A stretch of 64,000 nt of DNA from Acidimicrobiaceae bacterium. Lineage in GTDB: Bacteria; Actinomycetota; Acidimicrobiia; Acidimicrobiales; Ilumatobacteraceae. Shown here piece by piece: positions 26,833-38,387 of this stretch. The notes below the pieces were generated by a model. The model was not told where the DNA came from and made no database searches. It saw only the letters and a program-made list of their open reading frames with translations. A program made the position numbers and the translations under genes. The stretch is from NCBI GenBank assembly GCA_020637235.1, contig JACJWG010000011.1:100753-164752 (forward strand). Direction: 5' to 3'. Position 1 is the stretch's first letter; every line of letters begins with the position of its first letter.

Positions 26833-27563
26833 GTGGCCCACCGCGCGATGCACACACCTCCGGCGCCCCGCACCGCCTGGGCCGATCTGGTGCTGCCGCA
26901 CCGGTGTGCCGGGTGTCAACAGCTCGGGCCGGTGGTGTGCGACGCCTGCCGGTTCGCGCTGGGCACCAGCCCGGCGACGATCGTGCCGGGCGGCATCGCC
27001 GCCGCGCTCACCTTCGACGGGGTGGTGCGGACCGTCGTCCACGGGTTGAAGTACCGCAACCGGCGCGCTGCCGCCCGGGTGCTGGCGGCGATCACGGTCC
27101 GTCGACTCGGCCTGACGGGGCCGGGCGCGCCCCGCGTCGACCTCGTCACCTGGGCGCCCACCGGGCCGGCCCGCATCCGGCATCGCGGCTACGACCAGGC
27201 CGAGCTTCTCGCTCGCAGCATCGCTGCCGAACTCGGTGTGCCGTGCCGGCGGCTGTTGTACCGGGTGCACGGCCCGGCGCAGTCCGGGCGCGGGCGTGCC
27301 GAGCGTCTGCACGGACCGGCGTTTCGCGCCCGAGGTGGGCGAGGGCCACGGGTGCTTCTGGTCGACGACGTCGTCACCACCGGTGCCACGCTGATGGCGG
27401 CGGGCCGGGCGCTCTCTGACGCCGGCATCCCCGAGGTCCGGCTGATCGCCGTGGCCGCCACGCCGCGACCGGGTGAACGGCGGACGAACGGCGCCGGAGC
27501 GTCCGACCGGGTGCGGGCCGGTGCTCCCGCCTCCGAGCAGGCCCCCGGTAGGCTCGAAACCGC

Positions 27564-27567
<4 letters not shown>
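26833..27567 (+). CDS. comF: ComF family phosphoribosyltransferase-like protein
   Basis: About 244 residues from GTG 26833. N-terminal zinc finger (CAGCQQL and CDAC), a LKYRNRRAAA segment typical of ComF, RHRGYDQAELLA, and the PRPP-binding loop VLLVDDVVTTGATL. ComF is required for DNA uptake in competent bacteria and is found in most genomes; its exact reaction is uncertain. An ATG five codons later is an alternative start. The stop overlaps the secA ATG (ATGA). Confidence 0.9.
27549..27554 (+). promoter_or_regulatory. Leaderless -10 element of secA
   Basis: TAGGCT inside the end of comF, 9 bases before the secA ATG at 27564. It could give secA its own leaderless transcript besides read-through from comF. 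Confidence 0.45.
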
Positions 27568-30365
<2,798 letters not shown>

Positions 30366-30383
30366 TCCGGACCGGCGACCTCG

Positions 30384-31484
30384 ATGCGTGACTTCTCCGA
30401 CGACCTGAAAGAGCTCCGCCGACGACTCGACGAGGCACAGGGCTACCTCAAGATCACCCCCAACCGCGACCGGTTGAAGGAGCTGGAGATCGAGGTCGCG
30501 CGCCCCGACCTCTGGGACGACCAGGACGCGGCGAAGAAGCTCACCGCCGAGTACTCGAACGTGAAGGGCGACATCGACGGCTTCGACGCGCTCAGCCGCG
30601 AACTCGAGGACGCCGAGGTGCTCCACGAGCTCGCCCGCGAGATGGACGACGAGACCCAGGAACCCGACCTGGTGGCCGCGTGCGACCACATCTCCACCAG
30701 CCTGCGGCAGCTCGAGCTGCGCAGCCTGTTCACCGGCGACCACGACGAAGCCGACTGCATCGTGCAGATCAACGCGAAGGACGGCGGCGTCGACGCCCAG
30801 GACTGGGCCGAGATCCTGCTGCGCATGTACTCGCGCTGGGCCGAACGCCGGGGGTTCGGATTCGAGGTCGACGAGATCAGCCCGGCCACCGAGGCCGGCA
30901 TCATGTCGGCCGAGTTCACCCTCACCGGCCGCTACGCCTACGGGCTGATGACGTCCGAGCGGGGCACGCACCGACTGGTGCGGATCAGCCCGTTCGACAA
31001 CCAGGGACGCCGCCAGACCAGCTTCGCAGCGGTGCAGGTGTGGCCGGTGATGGACGCACCCGACGTCGAGGTGAACGAGAGCGACATCGAGATGCAGGTG
31101 TACCGGGCGAGTGGCGCGGGCGGCCAGCACGTGAACAAGACCTCGTCTGCGGTGCGCCTCATCCACAAGCCCACCGGGCTCGTGGCCGCGAGCCAGGAGG
31201 AGCGCTCGCAGCTGCAGAACCGCGAGAAGGCGATGGTGCGCCTGAAGACCATGATCGCGGCCAAGATCGAAGAAGAGCACGCCGCCGAACTCGACCGCAT
31301 CGCCGGTCGGCAGGCCCAGGTGGGCTGGGGCAGCCAGATCCGCAGCTACGTGGTGCAGCCCTACCAGATGGTGAAGGACCTGCGCACCGAGGTCGAGACC
31401 AGTCAGATCGACGCGGTCCTCGACGGCGACCTCGACGAGTTCATGGAGGGCTACCTCAGGTGGCGACGCCGCGAGGCCGAGTGA
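30384..31484 (+). CDS. prfB: Peptide chain release factor 2
   Basis: 366 residues. The codon-recognition tripeptide SPF (in RISPFDNQGRRQTSF) marks RF2, which reads UGA and UAA, and the catalytic GGQ lies in ASGAGGQHVNKTSSA. The whole gene is one open frame: there is no in-frame UGA near codon 25, so the programmed frameshift used by many bacteria is absent, as is common in actinobacteria. Leads into ftsE-ftsX, a conserved actinobacterial order. Confidence 0.97.
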   Translation: MRDFSDDLKELRRRLDEAQGYLKITPNRDRLKELEIEVARPDLWDDQDAAKKLTAEYSNVKGDIDGFDALSRELEDAEVLHELAREMDDETQEPDLVAACDHISTSLRQLELRSLFTGDHDEADCIVQINAKDGGVDAQDWAEILLRMYSRWAERRGFGFEVDEISPATEAGIMSAEFTLTGRYAYGLMTSERGTHRLVRISPFDNQGRRQTSFAAVQVWPVMDAPDVEVNESDIEMQVYRASGAGGQHVNKTSSAVRLIHKPTGLVAASQEERSQLQNREKAMVRLKTMIAAKIEEEHAAELDRIAGRQAQVGWGSQIRSYVVQPYQMVKDLRTEVETSQIDAVLDGDLDEFMEGYLRWRRREAE

Positions 31485-31490
31485 GCGCGT

Positions 31491-31496
31491 TAGGTT
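31491..31496 (+). promoter_or_regulatory. Leaderless -10 element of ftsE
   Basis: TAGGTT, 10 bases before ATG 31507; the same hexamer precedes manB. Confidence 0.5.
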
Positions 31497-31506
31497 CGAG
31501 GCCCGC

Positions 31507-32184
31507 ATGATCAAGCTCGAGAACGTCACGAAGAGCTACAGCACCGAGGTGACGGCGCTGCAGGACGCGACCTTCGACATCGCGAAGGCCGAGTTCGTGT
31601 TCCTCGTGGGTCCGTCCGGGTCGGGCAAGAGCACGCTGTTGCGGTTGATGAACCGCCAGGAGAAGCCCGAGAAGGGCATGGTGTGGGTCGCCGGTCGCAA
31701 CATCAACGACATGCCCGACTCGAAGGTGCCGCACCTCAGGCGCAACATCGGCAACATCTTCCAGGACTACAAGCTGCTCGCGAACAAGACCGTGTTCGAG
31801 AACGTCGCGTTCGCGCTCGAGGTGATCGGCCGGCCGAAGCACGTGATCCGTCAGCAGGTGCCGGCCGTGCTCGACCTCGTCGGCCTGAACGGCAAGCAGG
31901 AGCGCTTCCCGCACCAGCTGTCGGGTGGCGAGCAGCAGCGCGTGTCGATCGCGAGGGCGTTCGTGAACCGGCCGCTGATCCTGCTCGCCGACGAGCCGAC
32001 GGGCAACCTCGACCCGTCGACGGGCGAGGGCATCATGCGTCTGCTCGACCGGATCAACAAGACCGGCACGACCGTCGTGATGGCCACCCACGACCAGCGG
32101 ATCGTCAACATGATGCGCAAGCGCGTCATCCAGCTCGACCGCGGGATCATCGTGCGCGACCAGGCCCGAGGGGTGTACGAGTAG
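31507..32184 (+). CDS. ftsE: Cell division ATP-binding protein FtsE
   Basis: 225 residues. ABC ATPase with Walker A GPSGSGKST, Q-loop region, signature LSGGEQQRVSIARA, Walker B LLADEPTGNLD and the His switch ATHD. With FtsX it forms a membrane complex that activates cell-wall hydrolases at the septum. The stop TAG is followed at once by the ftsX ATG. Confidence 0.97.
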   Translation: MIKLENVTKSYSTEVTALQDATFDIAKAEFVFLVGPSGSGKSTLLRLMNRQEKPEKGMVWVAGRNINDMPDSKVPHLRRNIGNIFQDYKLLANKTVFENVAFALEVIGRPKHVIRQQVPAVLDLVGLNGKQERFPHQLSGGEQQRVSIARAFVNRPLILLADEPTGNLDPSTGEGIMRLLDRINKTGTTVVMATHDQRIVNMMRKRVIQLDRGIIVRDQARGVYE

Positions 32185-33096
32185 ATGTTCTCCCGCCTCA
32201 GCTACACCGTCCGCGAGATGTGGGCGAGCCTCCGCCGCAACTTCACCCTCACCGCCGCGGCGATCATCACCGCTGCGGTGTCGTTGTTCATCCTGGGGCT
32301 CACGCTCATGGTGCTGCGCGGCTTCGACAACCAGCTCTCGCAGTGGAGCGGCGGGGTGGAGATCATCGTGTACGTCGAGAACGACGCGACGCCCGAGCAG
32401 CTCGACGTGATCCGCACCGCGATCGAGAGCACGCCCGCCGTGATCGACATCTCGCGCCTCGAGTACCTCGACGCCGAGCAGTCGATGGAGGAGGCGCGCC
32501 GGTTGTTCGCCGGTGATCCCGAGACGCTCGGGTTGCTGAGCGTCGACAACATCCCGACGCAGTTCAAGCTCGTCCCGCAGGCCGACGTCTCGAGCGAGCT
32601 GCTGCAACAGGTGACGTCGTCGTACAAGGCCGAGTTGCCGAAGGTGTTCCGCGTCGCCTCGCCGAGCAAGCAGATCGAGGTGCTCGACACGCTGCGTGGC
32701 GTGGTGAGCTTCGTGCTCTACCTCGTCACCCTGGTGCTGCTGTTCTCGGCGGTGCTGCTCATCTGGAACACGATCCGCACGGCGATGTTCGCTCGTCGCC
32801 GTGAGATCGAGGTGATGAAGCTGGTCGGCGCGACGAACTGGTTCATCCGCGTCCCGTTCATGCTCGAGGGGCTCATCCAGGGCCTCGTCGGCGCACTGTT
32901 CGCGAGCGGTGGTGTGCTCACGGCCAACTGGTACTGGACGCGCACCGTCGAGTCGTTCCCGCCCGACTCCGGCTTCGGCGCGTTCGTCGTCACCGGCAAC
33001 TACCCGCAGTGGGTGGTGCTGTGGCTGATGGTGCTCGGCATGCTCGTCGGTGCGATCGGCTCCGGCACGGCGGCCTCCAAGTTCTTGGACGTCTAG
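32185..33096 (+). CDS. ftsX: Cell division protein FtsX
   Basis: 303 residues. Four membrane helices (about 22-44, 172-195, 220-242, 272-295) with a large outer loop (45-170) between the first two, which in relatives binds peptidoglycan-hydrolase partners. The C-terminal half is the FtsX/MacB permease core, with MKLVGATNWFIR. Pairs with FtsE immediately upstream. smpB, often next in actinobacteria, is not here; a crotonase follows. Confidence 0.96.
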   Translation: MFSRLSYTVREMWASLRRNFTLTAAAIITAAVSLFILGLTLMVLRGFDNQLSQWSGGVEIIVYVENDATPEQLDVIRTAIESTPAVIDISRLEYLDAEQSMEEARRLFAGDPETLGLLSVDNIPTQFKLVPQADVSSELLQQVTSSYKAELPKVFRVASPSKQIEVLDTLRGVVSFVLYLVTLVLLFSAVLLIWNTIRTAMFARRREIEVMKLVGATNWFIRVPFMLEGLIQGLVGALFASGGVLTANWYWTRTVESFPPDSGFGAFVVTGNYPQWVVLWLMVLGMLVGAIGSGTAASKFLDV

Positions 33097-33117
33097 CCCG
33101 CCTGCCACGATCGGCGG

Positions 33118-33981
33118 ATGGACTACGAGCAGATCCTCTACTCGGTCGACGACCATGTCGCCACGATCACCCTCAACCGGCCCGACCAGCTGAACGCGTT
33201 CACCGGCCGGATGATGTACGAGCTGGTCGACGCCTTCGACCGGATCGACGCCGACGACGACGTGCGGGTGGTGATCGTCACCGGTGCCGGGCGAGGCTTC
33301 TGCGCCGGTGCCGACCTCAGCAGCGGTGGTGACACGTTCTCCGGCGGCGGCAGCGACGTGAAGACGAAGGTGGAGGGCGTGCCGCGCGACGGCGGGGGCA
33401 TCGTGTCGTTGCGGATCTTCGAGTGCACCAAGCCGGTGATCGCCGCCATCAACGGGCCGGCCGTCGGCGTGGGTATCACGATGACCCTGCCGATGGACAT
33501 CCGGCTCGCGAGCGAGAACGCCAAGTTCGGCTTCGTGTTCGCCCGGCGGGGCATCCTGCCCGAAGCCTGCTCGTCGTACTTCCTCCCCCGGCTCGTCGGC
33601 ATCAGCCAGGCCACCGAGTGGTGCTACACGGGCCGGGTGTTCGGCCCCGACGAGGCCAAGGACGGCCGCCTGGTGCGCAGCGTGCACGCGCCGGACGACC
33701 TGCTGCCCGCCGCCCGGGCGATCGCGAAGGAGATCGTCGACAACACGGCGCCGGTGTCGGTGGCGCTCACCCGCCAGATGCTGTGGCGTCTGCTCGGGGC
33801 CGACCATCCGATGGAGGCCCACAAGGTGGATTCGCGCGGCATCGCCGAGCGCGGCAAGAGTGCCGATTCCCGCGAGGGCGTGATGAGCTTCCTCGAGAAG
33901 CGTGCACCGCAGTTCCCGGTGAAGGTGAGCGACGGGCTGCCCGACATCTTCCCCGGTTGGGAACCGCGCGAGTTCAGCTGA
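33118..33981 (+). CDS. Enoyl-CoA hydratase/isomerase family protein
   Basis: 287 residues of the crotonase fold. The oxyanion hole is formed by GRGFCAGADLS and NGPAVGVGITM, and a catalytic-type Glu lies in RRGILPEACSSYFLPRLVG, followed by the usual FGPDEAKDGRLV segment. It probably hydrates an enoyl-CoA in fatty-acid or related degradation; exact substrate unknown. CACGAT lies 6 bases before the ATG. The 3' end overlaps the convergent next gene by 8 bases. Confidence 0.88.
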   Translation: MDYEQILYSVDDHVATITLNRPDQLNAFTGRMMYELVDAFDRIDADDDVRVVIVTGAGRGFCAGADLSSGGDTFSGGGSDVKTKVEGVPRDGGGIVSLRIFECTKPVIAAINGPAVGVGITMTLPMDIRLASENAKFGFVFARRGILPEACSSYFLPRLVGISQATEWCYTGRVFGPDEAKDGRLVRSVHAPDDLLPAARAIAKEIVDNTAPVSVALTRQMLWRLLGADHPMEAHKVDSRGIAERGKSADSREGVMSFLEKRAPQFPVKVSDGLPDIFPGWEPREFS

Positions 33982-34606
33982 CACCGGTCCGGGGCGTCGC
34001 GCCGTGACGGCGGCGCAGCAGGATGCGGTTGTACCGCTGCAGGGCTGCCGGCGCGACGTTCATGACCAGGTTGGCCGCCACGCTCCAGCCGGCGGCGGTC
34101 CACCAACCTCGGGCAACGGCATGGCCGGCGACGACGAACGCGACGACGGCAAGTGAGGTGTGGCTCGCCTCGGCCGCGCACATGCGACCCTCGAGCGTCG
34201 CCACGGCGGCCGGGGTGGGATCGCGCGGGAGGTGCAGCCCCGGGTTGAACCATGCGATCGGTCCCCGACGCAACAGGCGCTTCACGACGCGGACGCCGAG
34301 CAGTTCGTACACACGACCCGAGGCCTCGAACGGTCGCAGCCGATGGTACGCCCGAGGCAGCCGGATCGGGATCACGCGACTCGCCGTTCCCACGCACACC
34401 ATCGGCACCCAGACGGCCGTCACTGCGAACACTCCACCGTCGACGCCGAACGCGAGCCCGATCCCGACGAGCACGACGGTGCCGATCACGAGCGGCGCCA
34501 CGACGAGGCCGAACCAGCGCACTCGCGCATCGTCGCGCCGTTCGCGAGCGATCGAGCAGAGGCGCACGTCCCGGTCCACCGGCCGTCCCGAGAAGGCGAT
34601 CGTCAA
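33974..34606 (-). CDS. Membrane protein resembling CrtO-type acyltransferase (glycosyl-diaponeurosporenoate acyltransferase family)
   Basis: About 210 residues with helices near 30-55, 55-75 and 160-185. The block RVYELLGVRVVKRLLRRGPIAWFNP resembles the motif of CrtO acyltransferases, which add a fatty acid to glycosylated carotenoids in staphylococci. No carotenoid genes are near, so the substrate may differ. The start is uncertain: a TTG at 34606 gives the full first helices, while internal GTG codons would shorten it by about 10 residues. Confidence 0.6.
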   Translation of the reverse strand: MTIAFSGRPVDRDVRLCSIARERRDDARVRWFGLVVAPLVIGTVVLVGIGLAFGVDGGVFAVTAVWVPMVCVGTASRVIPIRLPRAYHRLRPFEASGRVYELLGVRVVKRLLRRGPIAWFNPGLHLPRDPTPAAVATLEGRMCAAEASHTSLAVVAFVVAGHAVARGWWTAAGWSVAANLVMNVAPAALQRYNRILLRRRHGATPRTGVS

Positions 34607-34823
34607 GTTCCGGAATGGGAACCTCGCACCGCCCGGGTGCCCTGAGCTGGTGGTTCGACGATCACGAGTGCACGAATGGGACGACTTGTGGGAACCCGGA
34701 GAATTTGTCGTCAAGGACGACACGAGGCGTGCCGATGGATACCGCGAACTTCGCGGGCGGCACCTCTGGTACCAGTGCGGAGACTCGACAGAACCGCAAC
34801 TGAGCTCCAGGGGGAGACTTCCG

Positions 34824-35003
34824 ATGAACGTGACGACCGGCGACGTGGTGGAGATCGACGTGCAGGGTGAGGCGATGACCGCACTCGTGCTCCTCGCGAC
34901 CCCCGAGGCAGTGATCCTCGACCCCTGTGACGGCACGATGCCGCTCGTGTTCCGCCCCGAGGACCTCGCCGATGTGCGGGTCTTCGACCCCGCCTTCGCC
35001 TGA
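34824..35003 (+). CDS. Small hypothetical protein
   Basis: 59 residues from ATG 34824 with a good ribosome binding site (AGGGGGA, 10 bases upstream). A compact beta-rich acidic protein (VVEIDVQGEAMTALVLLATPE) with one Cys and no membrane helix. No family recognised. The 217 bases upstream, back to the start of the CrtO-like gene, hold no convincing gene. Confidence 0.55.
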   Translation: MNVTTGDVVEIDVQGEAMTALVLLATPEAVILDPCDGTMPLVFRPEDLADVRVFDPAFA

Positions 35004-35079
35004 CGACACGGGGCCCGACCCCGCGTCAACCGCGGTGGTCGTGGTCGATCGTGGCCTCCCCGGACGGCACCCCCCGCCG

Positions 35080-35085
35080 TAGCCT
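35080..35085 (+). promoter_or_regulatory. Leaderless -10 element of the truncated haemoglobin gene
   Basis: TAGCCT, 7 bases before GTG 35093. Confidence 0.5.
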
Positions 35086-35092
35086 GGGAGCC

Positions 35093-35542
35093 GTGACCGA
35101 CGACGCGACACCGGAGATCACCTTCTACGACCGTGTCGGCGGGCAGGCGTTCTTCGACCGGCTCGTCGACGAGTTCTACGACGGCATCGCCACCGACCCG
35201 GTGCTCCTGCCGCTGTACCCGGACCAGACCGACCTCGCGCCGGCGCGACGCCGGTTGGCGCTCTTCCTCGGCCAGTACTGGGGCGGGCCGTCGACGTACC
35301 ACGACGAGCGCGGCCATCCCCGCTTGCGGATGAGGCACATGCCGTTCACCGTCGGTCCCCTGGAGCGCGACCGATGGCTCGTGCACATGACTGCCGCCGT
35401 CGATGTCGTCACCCGAGATCTGCCCGACGCCGACGAGGCGATCGCGATCCAGCAGGTGCTGCTCGGCTACTTCGTCCCCGCCGCCGAGCACCTCCGCAAC
35501 GACACCGGCCTGCCGATCTCGTCGAGCGATCCGCGTCGCTGA
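35093..35542 (+). CDS. glbO: Group II truncated haemoglobin (GlbO-like)
   Basis: 149 residues. FYDRVGGQAFF and LVDEFYDGI at the N-terminus, QYWGGPSTYHDERG in the middle, the proximal haem histidine in RMRHMPF and the Trp of RDRWLVHM are the group II (trHbO) signature. Binds oxygen or nitric oxide and is linked to respiration and nitrosative stress in actinobacteria. Start GTG 35093 was chosen because of the -10 element; the open frame reaches back to 35051. Confidence 0.9.
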   Translation: MTDDATPEITFYDRVGGQAFFDRLVDEFYDGIATDPVLLPLYPDQTDLAPARRRLALFLGQYWGGPSTYHDERGHPRLRMRHMPFTVGPLERDRWLVHMTAAVDVVTRDLPDADEAIAIQQVLLGYFVPAAEHLRNDTGLPISSSDPRR

Positions 35543-35560
35543 CCGCGCAGGCAGCTGCGC

Positions 35561-36013
35561 TCAGCTCGACACGATCGGCGCTGCGCTCGCTTCGGCCACC
35601 CCCTCGGCCGACTGACGCTCCAACTCGCGCTCCAGCCGCGAGGTGTCCTCGAGCGTGAACACCTCGACCACTCGGCCCCAGCGCATCGCCATCGTCTGCA
35701 CGAAGACGTTGTCGTACCGCCCCGTGGTGGTGGCCGCGGAGATCTGGACGCGGGTGGCGATCCGGGTGGCCCAAGGTGGTCCGTCGACCATCACCTCACG
35801 TACCTCGAACCGGGCGTCGGGGAACAGCCGGAACACCCGCTGCCACCAGGCCTCCATGTCGGACCGGCGGGTCCGCGTCCCGCCGAGACTGTGGTCGCCG
35901 GCGAACTCGTAACGGAAGGTCGGTGCCAGGGTGTCGAGCATCGGGCCGGCGTCGCCGGCCGACAGTGCGTGGAAGACGCCACGGACCTTGCTGCGGACGA
36001 TGGTGTGGTACAT
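35561..36013 (-). CDS. SnoaL-like (NTF2-fold) protein
   Basis: 150 residues from ATG 36013 behind GAGGAGGAAC. A small alpha+beta barrel protein with GVFHALSAGDAGPMLDTLAP near the start and an alternating-strand C-terminal half, typical of SnoaL-like polyketide cyclase/NTF2 proteins. It may bind a small hydrophobic ligand or act as an enzyme on one. It is divergent from the HxlR regulator, which is the probable controller. Confidence 0.8.
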   Translation of the reverse strand: MYHTIVRSKVRGVFHALSAGDAGPMLDTLAPTFRYEFAGDHSLGGTRTRRSDMEAWWQRVFRLFPDARFEVREVMVDGPPWATRIATRVQISAATTTGRYDNVFVQTMAMRWGRVVEVFTLEDTSRLERELERQSAEGVAEASAAPIVSS

Positions 36014-36028
36014 GTTCCTCCTCGTGGA

Positions 36029-36073
36029 TTCAATCGATGAACGTACTCGCCGCCGACCAGTGAGTTCAATCGA
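36029..36073. promoter_or_regulatory. Direct repeats TTCAATCGA in the SnoaL-like/hxlR divergent region
   Basis: Two perfect 9-base copies (36029-36037 and 36065-36073), 36 bases apart, lie between the divergent starts. A candidate operator for the adjacent HxlR-type regulator, which would control itself and the SnoaL-like gene. Confidence 0.5.
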
Positions 36074-36096
36074 AGGATGCATCGACCGGCGGCCGC

Positions 36097-36102
36097 TAGC
36101 AT
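36097..36102 (+). promoter_or_regulatory. Leaderless -10 element of the HxlR-type gene
   Basis: TAGCAT, 6 bases before ATG 36109. Confidence 0.5.
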
Positions 36103-36108
36103 GAACCC

Positions 36109-36606
36109 ATGAGGCAGACGAGCTTCGCCGACTTCCACTGCTCGCTCGCGCGTAGCCTGGAGGTGATGGGCGACTGGTGGTCGCCGCTGATCCTGCGCGA
36201 CCTGTGGGCCGGCATCGACCGGTTCGACGACCTGGTAACCGATCTCGGCATCTCGCGGAACCTGCTGGCGCAACGGCTGGAACGGTTGGTGGCCGGCGGG
36301 ATCGTGGCGCGCGAGGCGTACCAGGATCGTCCGCTCCGACACCGGTACGTCCTGGCCGACGCCGGCCGCGAGCTGGTGCCGATCCTGGCCGCGCTCACTG
36401 CGTGGGGCGACCGTTGGGTGCCGCCGCCGGAGGGCCCGCCGCTGCGGTTCCGCCACGGACGACACCGCTGCGAGCCGATCGTCGTGTGCGACGGGTGCGG
36501 CGAGCGCCTGGACGACGCCTCGATCGGTGTGCGGCCCGGACCGGGCGGCGCCGTGGCGCCAGGGACGATGTTGTTGGGGGCGCTGCTCGGATCAGCGGAC
36601 GCGTAG
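36109..36606 (+). CDS. HxlR family transcriptional regulator with C-terminal zinc ribbon
   Basis: 165 residues. The winged-helix core shows LEVMGDWWSPLILRDL, FDDLVTDLGISRNLLAQRLERLV and RHRYVLADAGREL, the HxlR/MarR-like pattern. The last third adds HRCEPIVVCDGCGERL, a four-ligand zinc ribbon found in one HxlR branch. Probably senses a small molecule or redox state and represses the divergent SnoaL-like gene. Overlaps the convergent next gene by 15 bases. Confidence 0.9.
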   Translation: MRQTSFADFHCSLARSLEVMGDWWSPLILRDLWAGIDRFDDLVTDLGISRNLLAQRLERLVAGGIVAREAYQDRPLRHRYVLADAGRELVPILAALTAWGDRWVPPPEGPPLRFRHGRHRCEPIVVCDGCGERLDDASIGVRPGPGGAVAPGTMLLGALLGSADA

Positions 36607-37398
36607 GGCGTGGCAGGCAATCGCGCTGGCGGCCGCGACGTTCAGTGAGTCGACGCCGTGGTGCATCGGGATCCGCACCCGGAGGGTCGCCGCCGCCTGC
36701 ACCGCGTCGCTGAGCCCCACCCGTTCGGCTCCCAGGCACACCACCAGCCGATCGGGCGGGTCGACCGCGTCGATGTCGCGGGCGCCGGCGGCCGGTGTGA
36801 GCGCCGCCACCACGAAGCCCGATGCCACGAGGTCGGCCACCGTGGCCGCCACGTCGCGCGTGCGGGCGTGCGGGAACACGACCGCATGTCCCATCGACAC
36901 CCGGAGCGAGCGTCGGGCCAGGGGGTCGGCGCTCGTGGCGTCGACGATCAACCCGTCCCATCCGAGGCCCGTGGCGTTGCGGATGATCGCCCCGATGTTC
37001 GCGGGGTTGTCGACGGCTTCCACCAACACCAGACGCGTCGCCGAGGCGGCGAGCGCAGCCACCGACGAGCGTGGTGGACGGCGGAACAGCGCGACCACCG
37101 AGTTCGGCACCCCGAGCTTGGTGACGAGTGCTCGTACTCGGTCGCCGCCTGCGTACACGGGGATGCGGGACACCAGCACCGCCGTCACGGGTGGCGGGCG
37201 CAGCTCGTCCACCAGTGCGACCACGGGTTCGCATCCGGCCGCCAGCGCACGTTCCACCACCAGGTCGCCCTCGGCCATGAACAGTCCCTCGCCGTCGTCG
37301 TTGCGCCGTTGCGGGCGCGACGACAGCTGTCGCTCGTTGAGCCGGAAGACGGCGAGGCGTTCGTCGTCGGGATCGTCGACGGGAATCAGCTCGGGCAC
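36592..37398 (-). CDS. RNA 2'-O-methyltransferase, SpoU/TrmH family
   Basis: 268 residues. An N-terminal substrate-binding domain (about 1-105) precedes the SPOUT knot with the three motifs NPANIGAIIRNA, LGAERVGLS and IPMHHGVDSLNVAAASAI. Methylates a ribose in tRNA or 23S rRNA using S-adenosylmethionine; which nucleotide cannot be told. The two-domain length fits rRNA methyltransferases such as TsnR/RlmB. Lies just downstream of menB on the same strand. Confidence 0.9.
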   Translation of the reverse strand: MPELIPVDDPDDERLAVFRLNERQLSSRPQRRNDDGEGLFMAEGDLVVERALAAGCEPVVALVDELRPPPVTAVLVSRIPVYAGGDRVRALVTKLGVPNSVVALFRRPPRSSVAALAASATRLVLVEAVDNPANIGAIIRNATGLGWDGLIVDATSADPLARRSLRVSMGHAVVFPHARTRDVAATVADLVASGFVVAALTPAAGARDIDAVDPPDRLVVCLGAERVGLSDAVQAAATLRVRIPMHHGVDSLNVAAASAIACHALRVR

Positions 37399-37417
37399 GA
37401 CCGGATGCCGGATCCGC

Positions 37418-38332
37418 TCAGTAGTACCAGGGGTACGGCGACCAGTCGGGGTCGCGCTTGTCGAGGAACGACTGCCGTCCCTCCTGCGCCTCGTCGGTGC
37501 CGTACGCCAGGCGCGTGGCCTCGCCGGCGAACACCTGCTGGCCGACGAGGCCGTCGTCGATCAGGTTGAACGCGAACTTCAGCATCCGCTGAGCCGTCGG
37601 GCTCTTGCCGTTGATCTCCGCCGCCCACCGCAGCGCAGTCGCCTCGAGCTCGGCGTGAGGCACCACCGCGTTCACCATGCCCATCCGGTGTGCGTCGGCG
37701 GCGGTGTACTCGCGGCCGAGGAAGAAGATCTCGCGGGCGAACTTCTGGCCCACCTGGCGGGCGAGGTAGGCGCTGCCGAAGCCGCCGTCGAAGCTCGCCA
37801 CGTCGGCGTCGGTCTGCTTGAACCGCGCGTGCTCGGCACTCGCGAGGGTGAGGTCGGCCACCACGTGGAGGCTGTGGCCACCACCGGCCGCCCACCCCGG
37901 CACCACGCAGATCACCACCTTCGGCATGAACCGGATGAGGCGCTGCACCTCGAGGATGTGCAACCGGCCCGCCCGCCCCGGCTCGATCGTCTCGGCCGTG
38001 TCGCCCTCCGCGTACTTGTAGCCGTCCTTGCCGCGGATGCGCTGATCGCCCCCACTGCAGAACGCCCAGCCGCCGTCGCGCGGGGACGGACCGTTGCCGG
38101 TGAGGAGGACGCATCCCACGTCGGTGGACATGCGGGCGTGGTCGAGCGCGGCGTACAGCTGGTCCACCGTGCGTGGCCGGAAGGCGTTGCGCACCTCCGG
38201 ACGGTTGAACGCGATCCGCACGGTGCCGTGCGCGACGGCGCGGTGGTAGGTGATGTCGTCGAACTCGAACCCGGGCACCTCGCGCCACGCGCTCGGGTCG
38301 AAGATCTCGGAGACGGCCTGCTGGTCGGACAT
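37418..38332 (-). CDS. menB: 1,4-dihydroxy-2-naphthoyl-CoA synthase
   Basis: 304 residues. Crotonase fold with the MenB hallmarks: AFCSGGDQRIRG at the oxyanion hole, GWAAGGGHSLHVVADLT, KQTDADVASFDGGFGSAYLARQVG, and the C-terminal DKRDPDWSPYPWYY ending. It closes the second ring in menaquinone synthesis, matching the menaquinol-using bc complex in this window. ATG 38332 starts the family-typical N-terminus. Divergent from an alpha/beta hydrolase 55 bases away. Confidence 0.96.
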   Translation of the reverse strand: MSDQQAVSEIFDPSAWREVPGFEFDDITYHRAVAHGTVRIAFNRPEVRNAFRPRTVDQLYAALDHARMSTDVGCVLLTGNGPSPRDGGWAFCSGGDQRIRGKDGYKYAEGDTAETIEPGRAGRLHILEVQRLIRFMPKVVICVVPGWAAGGGHSLHVVADLTLASAEHARFKQTDADVASFDGGFGSAYLARQVGQKFAREIFFLGREYTAADAHRMGMVNAVVPHAELEATALRWAAEINGKSPTAQRMLKFAFNLIDDGLVGQQVFAGEATRLAYGTDEAQEGRQSFLDKRDPDWSPYPWYY

Positions 38333-38373
38333 GGCGGCCAGTGTGCCCGGTCCGGGCCGGCACCGCCCACTGC

Positions 38374-38379
38374 TACGGT
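38374..38379 (+). promoter_or_regulatory. Leaderless -10 element of the alpha/beta hydrolase gene
   Basis: TACGGT, 8 bases before ATG 38388. Confidence 0.5.
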
Positions 38380-38387
38380 TCGCGCTC

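Noticed and set aside
30384..31484. Programmed frameshift in prfB
   Set aside because: Looked for an in-frame UGA near codon 25; the reading frame is continuous, so no recoding.
31456..33984. An 842-residue minus-strand open frame opposite ftsE, ftsX and the crotonase
   Set aside because: Shadow frame of three well-supported genes; composition is not protein-like.
34607..34823. Possible short gene between the CrtO-like and small hypothetical genes
   Set aside because: Two plus-strand frames are open, but neither has a start with ribosome binding site or -10 element, nor a recognisable motif.
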